From an uncultured Phascolarctobacterium sp. (GTDB lineage: Bacteria > Bacillota > Negativicutes > Acidaminococcales > Acidaminococcaceae): DNA of 33,492 nucleotides. This document shows positions 23,194 to 32,500 of this stretch, one piece after another. The stretch covers positions 1 through 33,492 of the forward strand of contig CANRJC010000017.1 of assembly GCA_947630795.1 (NCBI GenBank), in the 5' to 3' direction. Under the pieces are notes generated by a model. It was not told where the DNA came from. It did not search any database and worked only from the letters and a program-made list of their open reading frames with translations. The stretch's first letter is position 1. Every line of letters starts with the position of its first letter. The position numbers were made by a program, and so were the translations under genes.

Positions 23194-24861
23194 TTATCCT
23201 TCGGCCGCAGTTACTTCGCCTTCCGCCTTTTTGGCTGCCTTTTTGGCCGCCTTCTTCTCGGCTTTTTTCTCGGCCTTTTTGCCTGGGTCTTTCTTTTCTT
23301 TCCTCTCGCTTTTTTCTGCGGACTTTTCTTCCGCTTCTTTTTTCTTTTTGGCCGGCTTCTCTGCCTTAGCGTTCTCCAAGTCGAATTTCTCCGGCTTCTT
23401 CCCCAGCTTTTTCTCGAAAGCTTCGATGACGCTCTTGATCACTTTCAGGCGGGCGTAGTATTTGTTGTTGCCTTCCACTACCACCCAGGGAGCGTAGGAA
23501 GTGTCGGTGCGCACCAGCATCTCGTTCACCGCGTCTTCGTAGGCTTCCCACTTATCCCGGTTGCGCCAGTCTTCGTCGGTGATCTTCCAATTTTTCGCCG
23601 GGTTGTTCTGCCTATCGTTGAAGCGCCGCAGCTGCTCGTCTTTGTCGATCTGCAGCCAGAATTTCAGCACCACGATGTCGGCATCCACCCACTCCGCTTC
23701 CATCTCGTTCATTTCCGCAAAAGAGCGCTGCCATTCTTCGGGGGTGGCGAAGCCTTCCACCCTCTCCACCATCACCCTGCCGTACCAAGTGCGGTCGAAG
23801 ATGGCGATGCTGCCCTTTTTGGGCACGTTCACCCAAAAACGCCACAGGTGATTGAACTGCCTCTCCACCGCATTGGGGGCGGCCACCGGGTGCACGCAAT
23901 AGCCCAAAGGATCCATGGCATCTGTGAGGCGGCGGATGGCGCCTCCCTTGCCTCCCGCATCCCAGCCTTCAAAGCAGAGGGCGGCGGAATAACCTTTTTG
24001 ATACATCTCTATCTGCAGGTCCCGCAGGTAGCGCTGCATGGGCTTCAGCAATTCCCGATAGCGCTCCTTGCTCATCTCCTTATCGGCTTTGATCTTGCTC
24101 AAAACGTCATACTTCACCTCGGGCCGGGGGATGTAGGTCTGCTTGGGCTGCTTCATCCTGGCCAGGGCCGCTTCGATATATTCCACGATGGAGGTGTAAA
24201 CATCCACCTGAGCCACCTGCAGATCTTCCGCCGGCACCACGTGCCAGGGAGCGTTGGCCGTATCCGTGGCCTGCAGCATCTTTTCGTAGCGGGCCAAAAA
24301 TTCTCCGTACCTGCCGCTCTCGTCGTAGGCCGGGTTCAATTCCCGCCAGGCCTTGCCCAAGGTCTTGTCGTGCTTGGCGGTGTTGATCTTCTGCTGCTCC
24401 TCGCTGATGTGGAGGAAGTATTTCAGCACCAGATAATTGTCGTCGGTCAGATCTTTTTCGAAAGCATTGATCCGCTCGAAGGAAGCCACCGGGCACTCCT
24501 GCCCTTTGTGCTCTATCTCATAGGCGTTCTTCAGGTAATAATAACTGCGGTGATAGACGGCGATGTGGCCCTTGGCAGGCAGGTTCTGCCAAAAATAGGT
24601 GAAGAAGGGCTGCTCCAGCACCTCCTTGCTCATGTTGGTGGTGGAATAGACCTGAAAGCCCCGGGCGTCCATCTGCTGCATGATGCTGTTGATGATGGCG
24701 CTGCGGCGGGCGCCCCGCCAGCCCTCGAAGATGATGATGATGGGTATCTTGGCGTCGCGGGCATCCCGCTGGGCCTGCCCCATCCTCTCTCCCAAGGTGT
24801 CCATGATCTTGTTGAATTCTTTTTTTGATAATTTTTTGCTCAGATCGATCTTCTCCAGCAT
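23194..24861 (-). CDS. pap: Polyphosphate:AMP phosphotransferase (two-domain PPK2) with Lys-rich tail
   Basis: A 555-residue class II PPK2 protein that transfers phosphate from polyphosphate to AMP, giving ADP. Two PPK2 domains are fused. The first (about 1-230) has a degenerate Walker A (FEGWRGARRSA) and HRSYYY where the Walker B Asp should be, so it is probably inactive. The second (about 270-490) is intact: FEGWDAGGKGG near residue 298 and FDRTWYGRVMVERVEGF. This split is typical of class II. Unusual is a C-terminal tail of about 60 residues made largely of Lys, Ala and Glu (KKAEKKAEKKAAKKAAKK), absent from ordinary relatives as far as I know. GAAGGAG lies 10 bases before the ATG. Confidence 0.93.
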   Translation of the reverse strand: MLEKIDLSKKLSKKEFNKIMDTLGERMGQAQRDARDAKIPIIIIFEGWRGARRSAIINSIMQQMDARGFQVYSTTNMSKEVLEQPFFTYFWQNLPAKGHIAVYHRSYYYLKNAYEIEHKGQECPVASFERINAFEKDLTDDNYLVLKYFLHISEEQQKINTAKHDKTLGKAWRELNPAYDESGRYGEFLARYEKMLQATDTANAPWHVVPAEDLQVAQVDVYTSIVEYIEAALARMKQPKQTYIPRPEVKYDVLSKIKADKEMSKERYRELLKPMQRYLRDLQIEMYQKGYSAALCFEGWDAGGKGGAIRRLTDAMDPLGYCVHPVAAPNAVERQFNHLWRFWVNVPKKGSIAIFDRTWYGRVMVERVEGFATPEEWQRSFAEMNEMEAEWVDADIVVLKFWLQIDKDEQLRRFNDRQNNPAKNWKITDEDWRNRDKWEAYEDAVNEMLVRTDTSYAPWVVVEGNNKYYARLKVIKSVIEAFEKKLGKKPEKFDLENAKAEKPAKKKKEAEEKSAEKSERKEKKDPGKKAEKKAEKKAAKKAAKKAEGEVTAAEG

Positions 24862-25003
24862 CGAACAGCAGCTCCTTCGTTTTTTGCTCCGCTCCTTTTT
24901 GTGCGGGCCGTATGTTTATTTTCGAGAGCAGACGACTTGCTTTTTTAGGCAAATGACCTGCTCTTTGATAAATGTGATCTTGCATGACTCTGCGGCGAAC
25001 TTT

Positions 25004-25675
25004 TCACCACTGCTCATCATAGGGCTTCAGGCTGCGGGGCTTGTCCAATATCTGCCCCAGCAAAAATCCGTTCACCAAGTCGGCGTGTTTCAAGCGCACT
25101 CTGCGCCCGACGGGCCGGGCATCGGCGGGAGAAAACTTTGCGAAAGCGGCGGCCAAGCCTTCTCCTTCGCTGCCCCAAGCGGGCGCTTCTTTATAGATCT
25201 TCCCCTTTTCGTGGGGCACGGCGCAATCGTCTCCGTGGAGCTTTTTGCCGTCTTCCTGATAAACGTCCCTCCCCAGGGCGGAGCCGCCGCTCTTTTTGAA
25301 AAGAGGAGCCGGCTTATCGGTGCGGATCTTTTGCTTGGCCATGGGGGCAGAGCTCCCCTGCCCTTCTTTATAGAGGCGGTCTTCGCCGTCTTTCGCCTGC
25401 ACGGGAGCTTTTGCTTTTAATTTCTCCTCCATTTTGGCGATGACAGTGCGCAGATCGTCCTTGCCCGCAGGGGCCCTGCTCTCTTGGGGCAGAGGCCGAG
25501 GCGCGGGGGGCGGAGCTTCTCGCTCCTCCTCGTCCCGTTGAGGAGGAGGCTGCTGGGGCCTTCTTCCCCCCAGCACCAGCAAAATATTGCGCAGCATGAT
25601 GAAGATGATGAAGAGAGGGATCGCCGTGCTCAAAAAGCCGAAGAAGCCGTCTTCACCGAAATGATAGATGAACAT
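25004..25675 (-). CDS. Hypothetical membrane-anchored protein in the floA operon
   Basis: A 223-residue protein I do not recognise. The N-terminus has one membrane segment (FLSTAIPLFIIFIMLRNILLVL), followed by a Pro/Glu/Arg-rich linker to about residue 70, a charged middle region, and a small C-terminal segment, LVNGFLLGQILDKPRSL, that looks structured. It begins 11 bases after the floA stop and is probably co-transcribed with nfeD and floA. The context suggests a membrane-organising role, but no function can be stated. Confidence 0.7.
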   Translation of the reverse strand: MFIYHFGEDGFFGFLSTAIPLFIIFIMLRNILLVLGGRRPQQPPPQRDEEEREAPPPAPRPLPQESRAPAGKDDLRTVIAKMEEKLKAKAPVQAKDGEDRLYKEGQGSSAPMAKQKIRTDKPAPLFKKSGGSALGRDVYQEDGKKLHGDDCAVPHEKGKIYKEAPAWGSEGEGLAAAFAKFSPADARPVGRRVRLKHADLVNGFLLGQILDKPRSLKPYDEQW

Positions 25676-25686
25676 GCCTGCCTCGC

Positions 25687-26688
25687 TTATTTATGGGCGC
25701 CAGTCTTTTCGTCCGGAGCAACTTCGGCTATGGTGTTGCGCATTTGGGTATCGGCGATGATGTTGTTCATGCGGTAATAATCCATCACGCCCAGGCGCCC
25801 TTTCTCCAACGCTTCTGCCAACGCTGCCGGCACCTTGGCCTGAGCTTCCACCACTTTGGCCTGCATCTCTTGGGTGTAGGCCTTCATCTCCTGCTCTCTG
25901 GCCACCGCCATGGCCCGCCGCTCTTCCGCTCTGGCCTGAGCGATGCGTTTGTCGGCCTCGGCCTGATCGGTCATCAAAGCGGCGCCGATGTTGCGGCCCA
26001 CGTCTACGTCGGCGATGTCGATGGAGAGGATCTCGAAGGCGGTACCTGCATCCAGACCTTTATCCAAAACGGTCTTGGAGATATAATCGGGGTTCTCCAG
26101 CACCTTGCTGTGGTCGTCGCTGGAGCCTACGTTGGTGACGATGCCTTCGCCTACCCGGGCGATGATGGTGGCTTCGCCGGCGCCGCCCACCAAGCGGTCG
26201 ATGTTGGCCCGCACCGTAACGCGGGCTTTAACTTTCAGCTCGATGCCGTCCTTGGCCACCGCGCTCACCACCGGCGTTTCGATAACTTCCGGGTTGACGC
26301 TCATCTGCACCGCTTCCAGCACATTGCGGCCTGCCAGGTCGATGGCGCAGCCCCGCTCGAAGCTCAGGTCGATCTGGGCCCGATGGGCGGCGATCAAAGC
26401 GTCTATCACTCTGTCCACGTTGCCGCCGGCCAGATAGTGAGCTTCCAATTGGTTGACGCTCACTCCCAGCCCCGCCTTGTTGGCCTTGATCAAAGGCAGC
26501 ACGATCTGCGAAGCCGGCACCCGCCGCAGCCGCATCCCTATCAAATTGAAGATGCCCACGTTCACACCGGCGGCGATGGCCGAGATCCACAGGCCCAAGG
26601 GCACGAAATTGAAAAACAGCACCAGCCCCACGATCACCAAGATCACGGTGAAGCCGCTGCCTAAAAGCAGACCGAAGATACTATCCAT
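25687..26688 (-). CDS. floA: Flotillin-like protein FloA
   Basis: A 333-residue membrane scaffold protein. After a short N-terminal hydrophobic segment come family-diagnostic stretches: [64 protein letters not shown], and a long Ala/Glu coiled region ([15 protein letters not shown]). FloA forms foci in functional membrane microdomains. The ATG at 26688 is preferred, with AAGGAG eight bases upstream; a GTG at 26697 overlaps the nfeD stop and is also open. It follows nfeD, as in many Bacillota. Confidence 0.95.
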   Translation of the reverse strand: MDSIFGLLLGSGFTVILVIVGLVLFFNFVPLGLWISAIAAGVNVGIFNLIGMRLRRVPASQIVLPLIKANKAGLGVSVNQLEAHYLAGGNVDRVIDALIAAHRAQIDLSFERGCAIDLAGRNVLEAVQMSVNPEVIETPVVSAVAKDGIELKVKARVTVRANIDRLVGGAGEATIIARVGEGIVTNVGSSDDHSKVLENPDYISKTVLDKGLDAGTAFEILSIDIADVDVGRNIGAALMTDQAEADKRIAQARAEERRAMAVAREQEMKAYTQEMQAKVVEAQAKVPAALAEALEKGRLGVMDYYRMNNIIADTQMRNTIAEVAPDEKTGAHK

Positions 26689-26693
26689 CTCTT

Positions 26694-27167
26694 TCACTCC
26701 TTAACTTTTTTCACGAAGATCTTGCTGCCTTCTGCCTTCAGCACCTGCACTTCTTCTCCTTGCGGGATGAAGTCGCCCAAGGTGAGAGCGTCCAGCCTTT
26801 CGTCATCGATGCTCACGGTGCCCGCCGGCCGAAGCGGCGTCAAAGCAACGCCCCGCTTGCCCTGCAGGCCCTGCAGATCGGGCCCGGCCCGATAGCCCTG
26901 CTCCCCTTTTTGCTTTTCCCACAGCACGAAGGGATTGTACTTGCTCTCTTTGGGAAGATAGGTGCAGCAGAGAGCCACTGCCAAGGCCAGCGCCGCATAG
27001 ACGCAACCGATGAGGGCCACGGCCCCGAGGCCGCCGCCCAAAAGGAAGAAAGCGCCCAGCGTGAGGCAGATGATGCCGCCGATGCCGAAGGCGCCGAAGC
27101 CGGGCACGGCGAATTCGATGACGAGAAGCATGCAACCTCCCAGCAAAAAATAATATTCGGCAGGCAT
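26694..27167 (-). CDS. NfeD-like membrane protein
   Basis: A 157-residue membrane protein of the short NfeD group, the usual partner of flotillin-like proteins. It has three closely spaced membrane segments ([31 protein letters not shown] and the next hydrophobic run), followed by a C-terminal OB-fold domain ([25 protein letters not shown] ... [14 protein letters not shown]). There is no serine-protease domain. Start at 27167 chosen because GGAGGAG lies just upstream. It ends within four bases of floA. Confidence 0.9.
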   Translation of the reverse strand: MPAEYYFLLGGCMLLVIEFAVPGFGAFGIGGIICLTLGAFFLLGGGLGAVALIGCVYAALALAVALCCTYLPKESKYNPFVLWEKQKGEQGYRAGPDLQGLQGKRGVALTPLRPAGTVSIDDERLDALTLGDFIPQGEEVQVLKAEGSKIFVKKVKE

Positions 27168-27265
27168 CGGCTCTCCTCCCTTTCTGCTTGCACGCGAGCG
27201 CAAAATCCACAAGGCGCGGCTGTCGTCGCTTTTTCCTGCGGCGAAAGTTCCGTCCTTTTCTCTTG

Positions 27266-27271
27266 ATTATA
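27266..27271 (-). promoter_or_regulatory. Candidate -10 element for the nfeD-floA operon
   Basis: TATAAT on the minus strand lies about 100 bases before the nfeD start. No strong -35 is visible. The rest of 27168-27386 shows no gene. Confidence 0.4.
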
Positions 27272-27386
27272 ACAGATGAGAGCAAAAAATAAAAGTTCGC
27301 CGGCTCCGTCCTTCATATTTTTGCGCCCTCTCGCCGAGTTTTATCCGGCCTCTTTCCCTTTGTTCTTACTTTTTTCTGCTTCACAG

Positions 27387-27500
27387 CACGCCGCCCGCTG
27401 AGTTTATCGAAGCGTTAGGCGTGCGGATGAAAGGCTCTGCTTCTCAACTCCTCACTCCACACTCCAAACTCCACACTCTTTAAGCTCCACACTCCAAACT
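27387..27500. repeat. Composite dispersed repeat, copy 3
   Basis: It contains CCCGCTGAG...TCGAAGCGTTAGGCGTGCGG, then GGCTCTGCTTCTCAACTCC, then an extended CTCCACA / CTCCAAA heptamer run. It lies directly before the terminator of the Rpn gene (reading the minus strand, just past it). Confidence 0.8.
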
Positions 27501-27525
27501 AAAAAAGGGCCGCCGCAACGGCCCC
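27501..27525 (-). terminator. Terminator of the Rpn-family gene
   Basis: GGGCCG (27507-27512) pairs with CGGCCC (27519-27524), followed on the minus strand by six T residues (A run at 27501-27506). Confidence 0.85.
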
Positions 27526-27554
27526 GTGTCATTTTGCTTTTTTGTTCGATCTTT

Positions 27555-28409
27555 TCAATTCCAATACTGCTCTACTTTGGCCGCCGCTGCCTCGGGCGTA
27601 AGGTCGAAGCGCTGCATCAATTTTTGCTTCGCAAAATCTCTTTCCAGAGACAATTCTTTCAATGTGGCGACCATGGCAGAGATGCCTTCTTCTCTGCCCT
27701 CGGCTCTGCTCTCTTCTCGAACACTTTTTACATAAAGACCCTGCAATTTCTTTTCATCATACAATACGACCATGATATCTTCTACCTCCTTACGACGTGA
27801 CTCTAAAAAATCTGCCAGTACATTTTCTTCGATACAGCGGTCTATGATCACCTTAACGGTTTCAACTGTGGGGCCGCTTTTGCGCCTCTCTTCGTCGGCG
27901 ATCTTGCAAAAGCGCACATACTGCCACACGATATCGTTTTTGTCGGCGATATCTCCCCGCAGCACTCGGACCTCCACTTCCATACGGGTCTTCCCAAAGC
28001 CAAGACCCGAAAGCCGCAGGGTGTCGGGCACTTTTTCCTCACCGCTGTAGATAATATAGAACACCGCATCGGGAACGTTTATCCCTTTTTTCGCGAAAGT
28101 GTTCCAATCTTTCTCATTGCCGTAGTCTTGTAAAGTGGCTGTGATGTAATACAGCATACGCAGAGAAAGATTCACGGAAAATGTGGACTGAGCCTCCACC
28201 AAAACGATCAGCCTGCCCTTTACCGAAAAGCCCAAGTCGTTGTAGAGGTCATCGACCAAAACATTGGTCAAGGTCAGCAATTCGATATCTTTTTCTTCGG
28301 TGGCATCGTCCTCAAGGTGCAGCGACTTATAGAGCTGCAAGATGTACTTCGTGTCCTTAAAAAGAGAAGTGAAGACGCTGTCTTTTACGGTCCTTTTCAT
28401 CCGGGGCAT
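27555..28409 (-). CDS. Rpn-family PD-(D/E)XK nuclease / transposase-like protein
   Basis: A 284-residue protein of the Rpn (recombination-promoting nuclease) group, previously labelled PD-(D/E)XK transposase. The N-terminal DSVFTSLFKDTKYILQLYKSL is typical; the catalytic strand pair shows as Asp58 in NDLGFSV and Glu72-x-Gln74 in LIVLVEAQS, the E-x-Q variant of the nuclease core. The C-terminal half is charged and helical, including REESRAEGREEG. Start at 28409 chosen for GGAGG seven bases upstream; ATG at 28400 is the alternative. It is flanked by dispersed repeats and a structured RNA. Confidence 0.85.
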   Translation of the reverse strand: MPRMKRTVKDSVFTSLFKDTKYILQLYKSLHLEDDATEEKDIELLTLTNVLVDDLYNDLGFSVKGRLIVLVEAQSTFSVNLSLRMLYYITATLQDYGNEKDWNTFAKKGINVPDAVFYIIYSGEEKVPDTLRLSGLGFGKTRMEVEVRVLRGDIADKNDIVWQYVRFCKIADEERRKSGPTVETVKVIIDRCIEENVLADFLESRRKEVEDIMVVLYDEKKLQGLYVKSVREESRAEGREEGISAMVATLKELSLERDFAKQKLMQRFDLTPEAAAAKVEQYWN

Positions 28410-28445
28410 CGGGTCTCCTCCTTTTGCTTTTTTATTTTGTTAACC

Positions 28446-28491
28446 TTGCCCCTGATGTGACCGTACTTTTATTATACATTTTCAGGGGCAA
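28446..28491. promoter_or_regulatory. Promoter-spanning inverted repeat upstream of the Rpn gene
   Basis: TTGCCCCTGA (28446-28455) and TCAGGGGCAA (28482-28491) are a perfect 10-base inverted repeat. Between them, on the minus strand, lies TATAAT (28471-28476), the probable -10 of the Rpn gene. The arrangement suggests an operator that could occlude the promoter. Confidence 0.55.
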
Positions 28492-28518
28492 AATGAGAAG
28501 AAAAACTTACGACTTAAC

Positions 28519-28600
28519 TGCTGCGCCGGGCACTTCGACAGGCTCAATGACCGGCGACTTCCTTCAACTCCACACTCCACACTCCAAACTCCAAACTAAA
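28519..28600. repeat. Composite dispersed repeat, copy 4
   Basis: It starts with CTGCTGCGCCGGGCACTTCG and continues ACAGGCTCAATGACCGGCGACT, then a CTCCACA / CTCCAAA heptamer run. The same first block begins copy 5 at 28886. Confidence 0.8.
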
Positions 28601-28602
28601 AC

Positions 28603-28628
28603 AAAAAAGCCTTCGCCATTGGCGAAGG
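28603..28628 (-). terminator. Terminator of the structured RNA
   Basis: CCTTCGCC (28610-28617) pairs perfectly with GGCGAAGG (28621-28628), followed on the minus strand by GC and six T residues. Confidence 0.9.
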
Positions 28629-28771
28629 ACATGCTCACTTCGGTCCGACTGCTTCTATCCCGCTGTCGGTGAGCGGCTAGACCGTTACTCTATTCGTTTG
28701 TTCCGCAAACAACGGGGAGAAACCATTGCGGTCCCATCGCTCCCATCATGAGGTAGGCGACGGCTCAAAGC
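28603..28771 (-). ncRNA. Structured RNA, 6S RNA candidate
   Basis: A non-coding unit of about 169 bases bounded by a consensus promoter and an intrinsic terminator, with no open frame worth translating. It can fold as a long rod: outer GCTT/GAGC closing pairs, an inner stem GGGAGCG with CGCTCACC continuing through GACCG with CGGTC, and an apical hairpin GTTTG/CAAAC. A large internal bubble remains, and its 3' strand can form a small CGAC...GTCG hairpin. Length, promoter strength and this bubble-plus-hairpin layout fit 6S RNA, which binds RNA polymerase holoenzyme. The family is inferred from structure by hand. Confidence 0.55.
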
Positions 28772-28777
28772 ATTTTT

Positions 28778-28806
28778 ATTGTAACAAGCTTGAAAGCTAA
28801 AGTCAA
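28778..28806 (-). promoter_or_regulatory. Consensus promoter of the structured RNA
   Basis: On the minus strand, TTGACT (28801-28806) and TACAAT (28778-28783) have an exact 17-base spacer. The start would be near 28771. This is among the best promoters in the window, as expected for an abundant RNA. Confidence 0.85.
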
Positions 28807-28885
28807 CGCTTTGAATTTTAATGGACAGTGCTATTTGAAATTCGGCAAAATTTTAGGCCTGCACACTCTTGCACATCCGTACATC

Positions 28886-29077
28886 CTGCTGCGCCGGGCA
28901 CTTCGACGGAGCTCAGTGACCGGCGACTCACGTAGCACCCGCCCGCTGAGCCTGTCCCGGGCTTCCCCAGCACAGCCGAACAAATCAGCTGTGCCTTTAA
29001 GGGGAAGGAAGCGTTAGGGCGCGGACGAATGGCTCTGCTTCTCAACTCCACACTCCTCACTCCACACTCCAAACTCT
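28886..29077. repeat. Composite dispersed repeat, copy 5 (longest)
   Basis: This copy joins all blocks: CTGCTGCGCCGGGCACTTCG, GCTCAGTGACCGGCGACT, an inverted partner CGCTGAGC (GCTCAG/CTGAGC arms), AAGCGTTAGGGCGCGGA, GGCTCTGCTTCTCAACTCC and the CTCCACA / CTCCAAA heptamer run. It also holds a hairpin-like CAGCACAGC...CAGCTGTG stretch. No coding frame is credible. Confidence 0.8.
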
Positions 29078-29094
29078 TTAATCTCGCCCCTATT

Positions 29095-29227
29095 TATATA
29101 GATACTCATTTTGCCCCATTTTGTGACGTGTCGCCGGAAGAAAATTTTTTGTGAGCCTCGAAAACCCGCTTTTGAAAATTTTTTTCCGCAGGTACGTCAC
29201 ATTTTGCCCCGAAACGGTATCTATATA
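29095..29227. mobile_element. 133-bp concentric inverted repeat, MITE-like
   Basis: Outer arms TATATAGATAC (29095-29105) and GTATCTATATA (29217-29227) are perfect inverted repeats. Inner arms GTGACGT (29123-29129) and ACGTCAC (29194-29200) share the same centre near 29161, and a further imperfect pair (GGAAGAAAATTTT / AAAATTTTTTTCC) lies inside. TTTTGCCCC occurs in the same orientation in each arm. The layout resembles a miniature inverted-repeat element, but no target duplication is certain. From 29228 to 29547 I see no gene, only AT-rich DNA, a (GC)5 run at 29396-29405 and two copies of AAAGGCAGTGC. Confidence 0.5.
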
Positions 29228-29547
29228 TTTAGAGGGCTTTTTTTGAGGCCTCGAAAGCAGCTTTTTTCTTTGCTTTCTTTTTTGCCGGTTTTTTCTTTCG
29301 TTTCTTATTTTCCGTCACCCCCGTCTCTCTAATATACTAACTACTAAAGGTAGAGGTATTATTATATATACTTATACGAAAGGCAGTGCTGTTATGCGCG
29401 CGCGCAAGTTCGAAGAGAAGCAGTCTTGCAAAAAAAATAAAAGGCAGTGCATTTTCCTTCACAACTGCAGTGAAGAGAAAGCGTACTGTCTTTTTTGCTG
29501 GCTCTGCAAAACTTATTTTTGTTCGTCCTTTGCGTTTTTCTTCGCTT

Positions 29548-32500
29548 TTATTCTCCGTAAGAGGTCTGCTCTTCCGCCGCCTGCGACAGTTCTTCTTCCG
29601 GTGCCGCCGGGCGATAAGTTTCCTCTTTTCTTTCGTCGGCAGCTTTTGCAAAAGAACTGCCGATGCCGAAGAAGCGCTCGAAAAATCCTTTCAGCTTGTC
29701 GATCACCGTTTCTTTTTTCCTGGCCCTCGCCGGGTCGAAAATAGACATCGGCGGCAAAAGCCGGGCTATATCCGTGCCTGTCGTCTTCACCTCGCCGTTC
29801 ATGAAAGCAGCCTCCATGAATTTGCGCGTCTCCCGTTCTTTCAGCCTTTCTTCTTCGATGATCTGCTTCAACTGCCGCTCCCTCTCTTGGGCGACGTAAG
29901 CGCTCCACTCTTTCAGCACGTCTTCCACTTCGTTGAGGCGGGCGATGAAGTTTTCGATGAGCTCTTTTTTGCTGCGCAGGTCGGGGCTGGCGCCGATGGC
30001 CTTGTCGATGCTGACAAGTATTTCCCTGTCTTGACAATGGCTGTCGTGATATTTTTGCACCAAGAGCAAGATATAATCGATGTTGACCTCGATCTGCCGG
30101 ATAAGTTCTATCTCGTAAACGATATCGTCGTTGATGTTGGTCTTCTCGCCGCCCGGTGCAGGCCGCAGGTCTAAATAATGGCTGCGATAATCCTGCCACT
30201 CTCTTTCGCTGAGGAGCTCTTTGTCGGCGAACTCGTCGAAGGAGACCAAAATGTTGCGCAGCCTCAGCAATATCCCCATAAGAACGAGAAAGTGCTTCTG
30301 CCTTTTTTCACCGACGATCGGCCACTCGGAGAGAGGAAAGTTCTCCAAAAGTTCCGCCGCTTTTTCGGCATAGCCCGGCTGCCAAGTGCCGTCCTCCTTG
30401 ACATACCCGTTGTAATAATCTTCGAATTTGCGCAGAAGAACGATGCCGCCCGCCTCTTTGTCGCCGAAAAGGGAGATGGCTGCATCCACCCGCTTCTGCA
30501 GATTGCGGAAGCAGACGATGTTGCCGAAGGTCTTGACGGAGTTCAAGATGCGGTTGGTGCGGGAAAAGGCCTGCAGCAGGCCGTGCATCTTCAAATTTTT
30601 GTCTACCCACAAAGTGTTGAGGGTGGTGGCGTCGAAACCGGTGAGGAACATATCCACTACGATCAAAAGGTCCAGTTCTTTGTTCTTCATCCGCAGCGAT
30701 ACGTCTTTGTAGTAATTCTGAAACTTGTCCCCCGATGTATCGTAGTTGGTGTGGAACAGCTCGTTGTAGTCTCTGATGGCCGCTTCCAAAAAATCGCGGG
30801 AAGATGCGTCCAAAGAAGCGGTGCTCTCCGGGTCTTCTTCGTCGATGATGCCGTCCGGTGCTTCTTCGTTGGTGCCGTAGCTGTAGATGATCGCCACCCG
30901 CAGCTTTTTCGTCGGGTCTTCTGCCATCTGCCGCTTGAACTCTTGATAGTAGAGTTTGGCCATGGGTATGGAGGCCACGGCAAAGATAGCGTTGAAGCCT
31001 TTCAGCCTCTGCTGCTTTTTGATCTCTTCTGCTTTTCCCTGTTTGGCGGCCGCCACTTCGGCGATGTTCATCAAAGCGTTGAACGCATAACTTCTGTCGG
31101 CCCGATAAGTTTTTCGGTCGAAATTGTCCAGTATATATTTCGTTACCAAGGCGATGCGCTCGGGTGCTTCAAAGGCTTTTTTCCGGTCGATGTCCCACAC
31201 TTTTTCATCGTCGATATCGGCATCAACGTCCATGGTCTTGATGTAGTCCACCCTGAAGGGCAGCACATTTTTATCGTTGATGGCGTCCACGATGGTGTAA
31301 GCGTGCAGCTGCTCGCCGAAAGCTTGCTCGGTGGTGCAAAAGCGGGGGCTGCGCACTGCCCCGGCGTTGAGGGCGAAGATGGGGGTGCCGGTGAAGCCGA
31401 AGATGTGATATTTTTTGAAATTTTTGACGATGGCTCGGTGCATGTCGCCGAACTGACTGCGGTGGCACTCGTCGAAGATGATCACCGCATGCTTGTTGAA
31501 AACTTCGTGCCCTTTGTTGCGGTCCACGAAGTTCGACAACTTCTGGATGGTGGTGACGATGATGCGATAGTCGTGAGGTCTGCCGTTGGCGTCTTTTCCT
31601 TCCAACTGACGGGTGAGCACTTTGGTGGAGGTGTTGCTGTTGGCCGCTCCTTTCTCAAAGCGGTCGTACTCTTTCATGGTCTGATAGTCCAGATCTTTGC
31701 GGTCCACCACGAAGAGCACTTTATCGATATAGGGCAGTTGCGAAGCCAGCTGTGCTGTTTTGAACGAGGTGAGGGTCTTGCCGCTGCCGGTGGTGTGCCA
31801 AATGTAGCCTCCTCCCTCAACGGTGCCGTATTTTTTGTAATTGTGGGCGATCTCGATGCGGTTCAAGATGCGCTCGGTGGCGGTTATCTGATAGGGCCGC
31901 ATCACCAAAAGCATCTTTTCGGCGGTGAAGACGCAATATTTGGTGAGGATGTTCAGCAAAGTGTGGCGGGCGAAAAAGGTCTTGGTGAAGTCCGCAAGGT
32001 CGGGGATGGGCCTGTTGCGAGCATCGGCCCAATGGGAAGTGAATTCGAAACTATTAGAGGTCTTCACCTTGCCCATCTTGCCGCTCGCTGTGTTCTTCAC
32101 GGCGTGAAAGCGTGTGCTGTTGGAATAATATTTGCTGTCGGTGCCGTTGGAGATGACGAAGATCTGCACATATTCGAAGAGGCCGCTGCCTGCCCAAAAC
32201 GATTCCCGCTGATAGCGGTCGATCTGGTTGAATGCCTCCCGGATGGGCACGCCCCGCCGTTTCAATTCTATGTGCACCAAAGGCAGGCCGTTCACCAAAA
32301 CAGTAACGTCGTAACGGTTGTCGTGCTTGGCCCCCTCCTCTTTGCTCACAGCGTATTGGTCGATCACCTGCAAAAAATTCTTGTGGATGTTTTTCTTGTC
32401 GATAAGGGCGATGTTTTTGCTGCTGCCGTCGTCCCGCTGCAGCACCTGCACATGGTCTTCCTGTATCTTTCGGGTCTTTTCTGCAATGTGCTCGTTGCTG

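Noticed and set aside
23155-24828. Long plus-strand open frame opposite the polyphosphate phosphotransferase
   Set aside because: It is an artefact of codon bias on the opposite strand; no start signal or domain is seen.
28603-28771. SRP RNA, RNase P RNA or tmRNA
   Set aside because: The SRP GGAAGGAAGC-type core, RNase P conserved core and tRNA-like ends are absent.
27387-29077. CRISPR array
   Set aside because: The repeats are short heptamers without regular unique spacers, and no cas genes are present.
29396-29405. (GC)5 run as a special structure
   Set aside because: Ten bases of alternating GC is too little to support any claim.
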